Assembly (NCBI GenBank): GCA_031549905.1
Contig: JAVBPC010000076.1
Location: 8,031 to 72,030 of the forward strand
Source of the DNA: Avichristensenella sp031549905
GTDB taxonomy: Bacteria > Bacillota > Clostridia > Christensenellales > Aristaeellaceae
Reading direction: 5' to 3'
DNA length: 64,000 bases
Below the pieces are notes generated by a model. It made no database searches and was not told the origin of the DNA. It saw only the letters and a list, made by a program, of their open reading frames with translations. Both the position numbers and the translations under genes were made by a program. Positions 58,097 through 64,000 of this stretch are shown here, one piece after another (within the stretch, counting starts at the first letter, position 1; the number at the start of each line of letters is the position of its first letter).

Positions 58097-59302
58097 ATGG
58101 AAATGAAGATCAAGACCCGCCAGGAAGTGACCATGCTGAGCCAAACGGTGATGGAGCAGCTGCGCGAATACCGCTGGCGGCGCAATTTTGGCCTGTTCGA
58201 GTGCCTGATGAAGGACGACGACCACGGCACCAAGGGCGCGGACCCCGCGCTGATTCCGTACATTGAGCGCAGCAGCCGGGCCGTTGTGTATTACGGCAAT
58301 GAGTTTCACGGGTCTTACAACCATCATAACCAGATCACGATGTTCAAAGGCAAGCTGTATTACGCGTGGAGCAACGGTTTCCGCAACGAAGAGGACGCCG
58401 GGCAGAAAGTGCTGATGGCGGAATCGGAGGATGGGCGCGCGTGGAGCGAGCCGTGGGTGGTGCTGGATGTGCCGGAGGGCAGCCAGTGGGCGCACAACTG
58501 CGTGGCGCTGCACACAACCCCGGATGCGCTGTACTGCGTGATCATGTCGGAAGAGACCGAGCATGACGAGACCGTGACCGGCATGCGCCGCATCCGCCCG
58601 GAGACGGCCTACATCGATGTGTACCGCTCGGGGGATGCGCACAATTGGGAAAAGGCTTTCACTTTCGGCACCCGCATCAAATGGCTGTTTGAGGCCCCGC
58701 GCCTGACGCAGGAAGGCCGCCTGATGTGCGTTTGCAACACCAAAAGCGAAGGCCCCGCCGTGCTGCTGTGGCCCGGAAACGACATCTGCGAAACGCCGGA
58801 GTTCATCTTCGTGCCGGAGCCCGACGGCGCGTGGTTCCCGTACGGCGAATCCACCTGGTACCAGACGGACGGCGCAGACGGAAAGCCCGGCCGCATCTTC
58901 ATCTTCTGGCGCGATGAGGGCGCAAGCTGCCGCGTGTACGTCAACTGGTCGGATGACAACGCGCACACCTTCTCCGTGCCGGTGCTGTCCGATATCCCGG
59001 ATTCCATGTCCCGCCTGTACGCGGGCCGCCTGTCCGACGGGCGCTTCTTCCTGGTCAACAACACCAGCCAGAACCTGTTGGATCGCGGCAGCCTGACGCT
59101 GCTGCTCAGCGATGACGGCTATGCGTTTACCAAGGTCTACATGGTCAACGACAGCCCCTCCATCATGCGCCGCAAGGGCCTGCTCAAGTGCAGCGGACAC
59201 CAGTACCCCTGCTGCCGCGTGGAGGAAGGCAAGCTGTACATAGGGTATGACCACAACAAAGAGGATATTGTTTGCGAAGTGATTGAGACGGCGGGGCTGT
59301 AA
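58097..59302 (+). CDS. Sialidase-like beta-propeller protein
   Basis: 401 residues, no signal peptide, GGAGG upstream. A propeller with BNR-like turns: HHNQITMFKGKLYYAWSNG near 76, AESEDGRAWSEPWVVLD near 109, VYRSGDAHNWEKAFTFG, YVNWSDDNAHTFSVPVL and LLLSDDGYAFTKVYMV. These S-x-D-x-G-x-x-W-like patterns are the Asp boxes of sialidases and related glycosidases. The Arg triad of true sialidases cannot be assigned by eye, so it may be another propeller hydrolase acting on an internalised glycan. Its operon partners are a TIM-barrel isomerase and an M55 peptidase. Confidence 0.75.
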   Translation: MEMKIKTRQEVTMLSQTVMEQLREYRWRRNFGLFECLMKDDDHGTKGADPALIPYIERSSRAVVYYGNEFHGSYNHHNQITMFKGKLYYAWSNGFRNEEDAGQKVLMAESEDGRAWSEPWVVLDVPEGSQWAHNCVALHTTPDALYCVIMSEETEHDETVTGMRRIRPETAYIDVYRSGDAHNWEKAFTFGTRIKWLFEAPRLTQEGRLMCVCNTKSEGPAVLLWPGNDICETPEFIFVPEPDGAWFPYGESTWYQTDGADGKPGRIFIFWRDEGASCRVYVNWSDDNAHTFSVPVLSDIPDSMSRLYAGRLSDGRFFLVNNTSQNLLDRGSLTLLLSDDGYAFTKVYMVNDSPSIMRRKGLLKCSGHQYPCCRVEEGKLYIGYDHNKEDIVCEVIETAGL

Positions 59303-59311
59303 GAGAGAGGG

Positions 59312-59474
59312 ACGCCAGGGGCGCTGCCCCTGGACCCCGCTTAAGGGCCTTAGGCCCTTAAGAATCCCTTCTTGGGGGATTTCATCAAAAACCATCCCGC
59401 CGTGAGGTGAAACAGTAGGGGTTCCAATGGGCATTATGCCCCTTGGTAGGGTCCAGGGACAGCGTCCCTGGCGT
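59312..59474. repeat. 163-base element with self-complementary inverted-repeat ends
   Basis: The 26-base arms (59312-59337 and 59449-59474) are complementary except at two positions, and each arm also folds on itself (CCAGGGG/CCCCTGG; CCAGGGA/TCCCTGG). The two mismatches keep each arm's own hairpin intact, which shows selection or copying of the arm as a unit. A central palindrome TTAAGGGCC/GGCCCTTAA lies near 59340-59362. It separates converging genes and may also serve as their terminator. A related sequence occurs at the right end of the window. Confidence 0.7.
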
Positions 59475-59487
59475 GTTCCTAGCGCCT

Positions 59488-60357
59488 CTACAGCTCCCCC
59501 GGAACCAAAGGCTTTTTCGCAACTGCTCCGCCGGTAATGCCCAGGAAGCGCAGCAGGTTTTGGCCGTAGGTTTTCGCCAGGATATCCGCCGGCAGGCCCA
59601 GTTCCGCGTAGATGGCGTTGTCGCGGGTCAGCACATCTTTCACCCAGGCGGCGTTGTATTTGCTGCCGTCGCAGTCGGTGCCGAAGAGGATGTTGTTTTC
59701 CACATCGTACCCGATGGTGTGCAGCTTGGTCAGGGCTTCGCGCCGGTAGATCGGCGGCGTGCCGGGGGTGATGTCTATGAACATCTCAACGGACAGGTCC
59801 TTCGCCTCTGTCAGCGCGTTTTGGAATTTGCCGTACACGGCCAGGCATTCATCCACCCACGGCCAGGCGATGTGCGCCAGCGCGAAGCGCAGGCCCTCCA
59901 CGCGCAGCAGGCCTTCGAAACCGGCCGGGCGGTTGTACTCGCCGGAGGGCTGACCATCCCACAGGATACCGCTATGGAACAGCAGCGATTTGCCGTGCCG
60001 CGCCATCCGGCGGTACACGGGCATCACGGCGGGGTCTGCGGGCATGTGGTGGCCGCAGATCACCTTGAACCCTTGGATGCCTTCCGATACGGCATAATCG
60101 ACCTGATCAACGGCGTCCGGCTCGGTGGGGTCTATCCAGTAAACGGGGTACAGCGTTTCCCGTCCCGCGCACCAGGACAGCGCCTGCGCGATGCGGTCCG
60201 CCGCGCCCGCGTCTTCGCCGCTCCACGGGAAGCACTTGGGAGAGCGCGAAATCACGCAGCCGCCGCCGATATCAACACCACGCATGGCGGCAAGCAGCTG
60301 TTCGCCGCCGTCCGCTGCCGCCCCCGGGTATAGGTGAATGTGCCCGTCCAGGATCAT
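59488..60357 (-). CDS. Amidohydrolase-2 family metal-dependent hydrolase
   Basis: 289 residues from the ATG at 60357 (AGGGGG at 7 bases). The metal-site start is LDGHIHLYPG (HxH near 6). Then come GIQGFKVICGHHMPADPA near 95, SLLFHSGILWDG near 127 (His), FALAHIAWPWVDE near 160 (His) and NNILFGTDCDGSKYNAAW near 223 (Asp). This is the layout of amidohydrolase-2 barrels that hydrolyse lactones or decarboxylate acids. In a sugar-catabolic setting a sugar lactonase is plausible. It is transcribed against both flanking + strand operons. Confidence 0.82.
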   Translation of the reverse strand: MILDGHIHLYPGAAADGGEQLLAAMRGVDIGGGCVISRSPKCFPWSGEDAGAADRIAQALSWCAGRETLYPVYWIDPTEPDAVDQVDYAVSEGIQGFKVICGHHMPADPAVMPVYRRMARHGKSLLFHSGILWDGQPSGEYNRPAGFEGLLRVEGLRFALAHIAWPWVDECLAVYGKFQNALTEAKDLSVEMFIDITPGTPPIYRREALTKLHTIGYDVENNILFGTDCDGSKYNAAWVKDVLTRDNAIYAELGLPADILAKTYGQNLLRFLGITGGAVAKKPLVPGEL

Positions 60358-60460
60358 GGTTTGTCCCCCTTCGCGTTAGGCTGTCCAAAACCATAGCACA
60401 ACCGGGCGGGGTTGTATAGGCTAAATCTTTTGCCCCACCGCCTGAAAGGAGTGATCCCCC

Positions 60461-61732
60461 TTGTCCACCCCAAAGATTGTTTTCATCGGCGCGGGCAGCA
60501 TGAGCTTTGGGCTGCCTACGTTCCAGGACCTGTTCACCGCGCGTGACCTTGCGGGCGCGACGCTGTGCCTGGTGGATATCGACAAAACCAACCTGGACCG
60601 CATGCACGGCCTGGCGCAGCGCCTGAACCGCGACACGGGGATGGGTTTTACCATCGAGGCCACGATGGAGCGCCGCGATGTGCTGCCCGGCGCGGATTTT
60701 GTGGTATCCAGCATCGCCATTGAGCGGTGCGAGCTATGGAAGCAAGATTTCCGCATCCCGCAAAAGTACGGCATCAGGCACACTTTGGGCGAGAACGGCG
60801 GCCCCGGCGCGCTGTTCTTCACGCTGCGCACGCTGCCGGTGGTGATGGATATCGCCCGCGATATGGAAGAGCTGTGCCCGGACGCGTACTTCCTGAACTT
60901 TTCAAACCCGGAAACGCGCATCGTACTGGCGGTGAACCAGTACACGAAGATTCGCTGCGTGGGGCTGTGCCACGGGATTTTCATGGCGCGGGCGGCGCTG
61001 GCGCACATGTTCGGGCGAAGGCCGGAGGCGCTGTCGCTGTACGGCGCGGGCATGAACCATTTCCAGTGGGTGCTGTCGCTGCGCGATAAAGAGACCGGCG
61101 AGGACCTGTACCCGCATTACTGGGAGACGGACAAAGCGTTCGATCCCACTTTCATGCCCTACACCCGCAAGATGGCGCGCGCGTTCGGCTACTGGCCCAC
61201 CTGCTCCGACGACCACCTGGGCGAGTACCAGGCGTACGGCTATGAGGCGGGCGAGCACGGCTATCACTTCGACGCCGACGCCGAGGAGCGCGTCAAGATG
61301 GCCGCCCGCATCCTGGAGATGACCGAAAACGGCGTGCCGGATACCTTCCTGCGCCCGTCCGGCGAGCAGGCGGTGGAGCTGATCCAGGCGATACATTTTA
61401 ACCGGCCCACCGTGTTCCCGTCCGGCATCGTGATGAACGGCGGCGCGATTGAGAACCTGCCGCCCGATGTGGCGGTGGAAGTGCCCGTCACGGCGGATGC
61501 TTCCGGCATACACCCGGTGCATGTGGGCAGGATGCCCGACGGCCCCGTCGCCCTGATGACGCAGCAGGTAGGGCCGCAGCGCATGAGCGTGCTGGCCGCG
61601 CTTCACGGCAGCAAGGAGCTGGCCCTGCAGGCGCTGCTGGTGGACCCGGTGGTGACCAGCACGGATGCGGCCGTGAAATTGCTTGACGACCTGTGGGAGA
61701 TCAACAAGCCTTACATTAGGCGTTGTATCTGA
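60461..61732 (+). CDS. GH4-family NAD- and Mn-dependent glycosidase
   Basis: 423 residues from a TTG at 60461 with AAAGGAG upstream. The Rossmann start is KIVFIGAGSMSFGLPTFQDL. HTLGENGGPGALFFTLRTLP near 107, YFLNFSNPETRIVLAVNQY near 147 and GLCHGIFMARAALA near 170 (Cys and His bind Mn) are GH4 marks; AGMNHFQWVLSLRD near 197 completes the site. GH4 enzymes cleave alpha- or beta-glycosides through an oxidation-elimination route. The AGMNHF and GYxxGEHG blocks resemble alpha-galacturonidase or alpha-galactosidase-like members more than the phospho-glucosidases, so an unphosphorylated substrate is likely. Confidence 0.88.
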   Translation: MSTPKIVFIGAGSMSFGLPTFQDLFTARDLAGATLCLVDIDKTNLDRMHGLAQRLNRDTGMGFTIEATMERRDVLPGADFVVSSIAIERCELWKQDFRIPQKYGIRHTLGENGGPGALFFTLRTLPVVMDIARDMEELCPDAYFLNFSNPETRIVLAVNQYTKIRCVGLCHGIFMARAALAHMFGRRPEALSLYGAGMNHFQWVLSLRDKETGEDLYPHYWETDKAFDPTFMPYTRKMARAFGYWPTCSDDHLGEYQAYGYEAGEHGYHFDADAEERVKMAARILEMTENGVPDTFLRPSGEQAVELIQAIHFNRPTVFPSGIVMNGGAIENLPPDVAVEVPVTADASGIHPVHVGRMPDGPVALMTQQVGPQRMSVLAALHGSKELALQALLVDPVVTSTDAAVKLLDDLWEINKPYIRRCI

Positions 61733-61765
61733 TACATCATCATTTATTTAAGGAGGAACTTCACA

Positions 61766-62998
61766 ATGGCAAAGGCAAAACTCTCCGATCCTTCGGGCCG
61801 CGGCGCGGTCGCCGGGTACAAGGTCATCTTCCCGTCCCGGCAGCACAAGTACACGGAAGAAGAAATCGCGGCGGTTGTGGATGTAATGCGCAACGCCGAA
61901 ACGCAGACGCAGGGCGACTATCTGGAGAAGTTTGAGGCGGACTTCAAACAGTTCACCGGCGCGAACTATGCTTTCGGCGTGAACAACTGCACCAACGCGC
62001 TGCGGCTTGCGGGCATCCTGTCGGGCATCGGGCCTGGGGATGAGGTCATCATTCCGGCGTACACCTATTGCGCCACCGCGATTCCGTTTGCGGACATGGG
62101 CGCGAAGATCGTTTGGGCGGACAACGATCCCGATACCTGGGTCATCGACCCGAAGGATATCGAAAGGAAAATCACCAAGAAGACAAAGGCCATCGTGGCG
62201 GTGCACCTGCTGGGCATGCCGTGCGACATGATGGAGATCCTGCGCATTTCCAGGAAGCACAACATCCGCGTGATTGAGGACTGCGCGCAGGCGCTTGACT
62301 GCCGCATCTACGGCCAGCACGTCGGTACATTCGGCGATTTCGGCTGCTTCAGCTTCCACGCGGCGAAAACGATGACCACGCTGGGCGAGGGCGGCATGCT
62401 GACCGTGCGCGATGAGCGCGACGCCGTGCTGGTGCCCGGCATCCGTCACAACGGCCTGCGCGCGTTTGAAGGCCCGCGCGGCGACAGGTTCTGGGTGCCC
62501 GCGATGAGCTGCGTTGATGAGGATATCCACGGCGTATGGCCGAAGAACTACTGCCTGGGCGAGGCGCAGAGTGCGCTGGGCTCCGTGCAGCTGAAATCCA
62601 TCATCGAAAATAACGAAATCCTGATCGAGCAGGACCGCAAGATCAAGGCGCTGCTGAAAGATGTGCCGGAGATCGAATTTGCGCAGATTCCCGAGGGCGG
62701 GCGCTACGCCGTGCACCAGTACATCATGCATTATAACGACTTGGGCTGCGGCAAAACGCGCGACGACCTGCTGGATATCATGACGCAGAAGCACCGCGTG
62801 CGCTGCATCGTGCAGTATTACCCGCTGTACCGCTCCCCGCTGTTCCAGAAGAACGGCCAGGGCGAGTTCGACTGCCCGGTGGTCGAAGGCTGGTGGGACA
62901 ACAGCTTTAGCTTCCCGTGGTGGCTGGGCATCCCGGATGAGACGATTGAGTACATGTGCGCATCGCTGAAAGCCGCGGTGGAGGAACTGCGCAAATGA
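61766..62998 (+). CDS. DegT/DnrJ/EryC1/StrS-family PLP aminotransferase
   Basis: 410 residues, AAGGAGG upstream. It follows the family plan: FGVNNCTNALRLAGILSGIG near 71, GDEVIIPAYTYCATAIPFAD near 91, VIEDCAQALDCRIYGQHVG near 170, SFHAAKTMTTLGEGGML near 196 with the PLP lysine at residue 201, and VHQYIMHYNDLG near 316. Members make amino sugars from keto sugars or act as dehydratases on nucleotide sugars. Its position between a GH4 gene and an aldolase gene in a catabolic operon is unusual, since most members serve surface polysaccharide or antibiotic biosynthesis. Confidence 0.88.
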   Translation: MAKAKLSDPSGRGAVAGYKVIFPSRQHKYTEEEIAAVVDVMRNAETQTQGDYLEKFEADFKQFTGANYAFGVNNCTNALRLAGILSGIGPGDEVIIPAYTYCATAIPFADMGAKIVWADNDPDTWVIDPKDIERKITKKTKAIVAVHLLGMPCDMMEILRISRKHNIRVIEDCAQALDCRIYGQHVGTFGDFGCFSFHAAKTMTTLGEGGMLTVRDERDAVLVPGIRHNGLRAFEGPRGDRFWVPAMSCVDEDIHGVWPKNYCLGEAQSALGSVQLKSIIENNEILIEQDRKIKALLKDVPEIEFAQIPEGGRYAVHQYIMHYNDLGCGKTRDDLLDIMTQKHRVRCIVQYYPLYRSPLFQKNGQGEFDCPVVEGWWDNSFSFPWWLGIPDETIEYMCASLKAAVEELRK

Positions 62999-63888
62999 GC
63001 AGCTTAGCGGGCGTGTATGCCCCGATCATCAGCCCATTCAAACAGGACGAGGTCTTCGATTATGAAGGCCTCGCCAGTAACGCCGCCCGCCTGTTCGCCG
63101 CCGGGGTGGACGGTCTGTACCTGTGCGGCGGCACGGGCGACGCGGGCTGCCTGCGCGCGGAGGAACGCAAAAAGGCGCTGGAAACCGTGCTGCCCATGGC
63201 GAAGGCAACCGGCAAAGGCGTGCTGGTGCATGTGGGCCTGACCCACCAGCGGGATGCCGTGGCCCTTGCGGGGCACGCCGCCGAGATGGGCGCGGACGCC
63301 GTTGCGGCCATCCCGCCGGACGGGGACCCGGTGGCAATTGTATCGTTCTATAAAGCGCTGGCGGCCGTCGGTCTGCCCACGTTTGTGTACCACATTCCGG
63401 CGGTGACGCACCGCCACCCGCCCTTTGAGGAGCTGCTGGAGATCCTGTCCATCCCGGGCGTTGCTGGTATGAAGATGACCGACTGGAACCTGTTCAACAT
63501 GCGCCGCCTGCGGATCGAACGACCGGACGCCATCCTGTACAACGGCTGCGATGAGATGACCGCGCTGGGCCTGATGTATGGCGCGAACGGCTCCATCGGC
63601 ACCTGGCAGAACCTGCTGCCGGAGGTGTTCGTTTCTATTTTCGCCGCCGTCAAAGCGGGCGATCTTCACCGCGCCATGCGCATACAGGATGCCTTCACCG
63701 CGTTCCTGCACATCGCCTGGCAGGTGGGCGTCATTGAGGCCTTTGACGTGCTGATGCAGGATGCAGGCTATATGGAGAACTGCTTCCGCGCGCCGGGGCT
63801 CACGGGCGACCGGGGGCGCGTCAGGGCCGTGCTGCCGGTGCTGCGCAGGGCGATGGAGGAGATTCGGAAGACCATAGAAGAGGCGTAG
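62995..63888 (+). CDS. DHDPS/NAL-family aldolase
   Basis: 297 residues from the ATG at 62995 (ATGA overlap with the aminotransferase); the longer frame is inside the previous gene. Class I aldolase marks: GVYAPIISPFKQDEVFDYEG near 5, GLYLCGGTGDAGCLRAEERK near 38 (pyruvate-binding GTG), Tyr in FVYHIP near 130 and the Schiff-base Lys in AGMKMTDWN near 159. The family includes dihydrodipicolinate synthase and N-acetylneuraminate lyase. With sugar genes around it, cleavage of a 2-keto-3-deoxy sugar acid or sialic acid is more likely than lysine synthesis. Confidence 0.88.
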   Translation: MSSLAGVYAPIISPFKQDEVFDYEGLASNAARLFAAGVDGLYLCGGTGDAGCLRAEERKKALETVLPMAKATGKGVLVHVGLTHQRDAVALAGHAAEMGADAVAAIPPDGDPVAIVSFYKALAAVGLPTFVYHIPAVTHRHPPFEELLEILSIPGVAGMKMTDWNLFNMRRLRIERPDAILYNGCDEMTALGLMYGANGSIGTWQNLLPEVFVSIFAAVKAGDLHRAMRIQDAFTAFLHIAWQVGVIEAFDVLMQDAGYMENCFRAPGLTGDRGRVRAVLPVLRRAMEEIRKTIEEA

Positions 63889-63892
63889 GGGA

Positions 63893-63936
63893 ACGCCCCA
63901 GGGGCGTTTGCCCAGGGACCCCACCCACGGGGGGGA
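63893..63936. repeat. GC-rich repeat related to the 59312 element
   Basis: AACGCCCCAGGGGCGTT is self-complementary, and the following GCCCAGGGACCCCACCC matches the outer parts of the arm at 59312-59337. It follows the aldolase stop by 7 bases and may act as its terminator. The last 60 bases contain G runs of seven to eight, and any second arm would lie beyond the window. Confidence 0.45.
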
Positions 63937-64000
63937 GGCGCCAAGGAAACCACCCGAGGTAGGGAAAAGACCGGGGGGGGTTTTATTAAAAAAACACAAA

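Noticed and set aside
57053..59434. 793-codon open frame on the - strand
   Set aside because: It lies antisense to three clear + strand genes and has His/Arg/Gln-rich, domain-free sequence. It is a GC-rich shadow frame, like those at 2107-4149 (-), 9679-11295 (+), 33344-34927 (+) and 40483-42222 (+).

Overview
The window looks like a piece of a GC-rich Clostridia (Firmicutes) chromosome, probably a gut commensal of the Oscillospirales or Christensenellales type. The reasons are strong AGGAGG-type ribosome binding sites, many ATGA-overlapping operons, GTG/TTG starts, M55 peptidase and sugar-catabolic genes typical of gut Clostridia, and long antisense open frames caused by high GC. This placement is inference; there is no rRNA or other marker gene in the window.

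Region 1 (1-9.7 kb, + strand) is a translationally coupled biosynthetic operon. It has a two-module NRPS ending in a thioester reductase (C-A-T-C-A-T-R, 5' end outside the window), a MATE exporter fused to an anti-sigma-type ATPase, and an Sfp-type phosphopantetheinyl transferase. It should release a reduced (aldehyde or alcohol, or cyclised) dipeptide. Facing it across a shared terminator (9.7-18.3 kb, - strand) is one long transport operon: DUF697 protein, SPFH protein, small two-helix protein, PvdE/SyrD-type peptide exporter and a complete five-part oligopeptide importer.

Region 2 (18.5-25.2 kb) holds a radical SAM gene with its own consensus promoter and a candidate RNA-repair island. Two WYL regulators diverge from rtcB (RNA ligase). 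RtcB is followed by about 495 bases of structured non-coding sequence carrying two tRNA T-arm modules, then a cytosolic slipin. One T-arm module has the order T-arm, acceptor, GAAA tetraloop, acceptor, D-arm, closing stem, which is a circularly permuted tRNA mimic. This is the most interesting part of the window.

Region 3 (25.2-37.1 kb, - strand) is a secretome island. Seven exported proteins (LRR protein, serpin, two beta-propeller proteins, TPR/propeller protein, DUF3298 protein, small ones) sit with a soluble LuxR regulator and a membrane-embedded LuxR regulator. Two transcription units carry the same 20-base box at the same distance from a similar -10, each just behind a similar terminator.

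Region 4 (37.3-48.8 kb, - strand) is a LacI-controlled sugar operon: LacI regulator, two FAD oxidoreductases, a carbohydrate ABC importer, an FGGY kinase, a third FAD oxidoreductase and an esterase. The promoter has a LacI-type operator inside its 17-base spacer and a second operator downstream.

Region 5 (48.8-64 kb) is further carbohydrate and cell-wall catabolism: TIM-barrel isomerases, a PQQ-type propeller, a GH-A-like protein, a SASA esterase, an M55 D-aminopeptidase, a sialidase-like propeller, an amidohydrolase, a GH4 glycosidase, a DegT aminotransferase and a DHDPS/NAL-family aldolase. Several palindromic intergenic elements lie between them. No rRNA, canonical tRNA, CRISPR array, transposase or phage gene was found.
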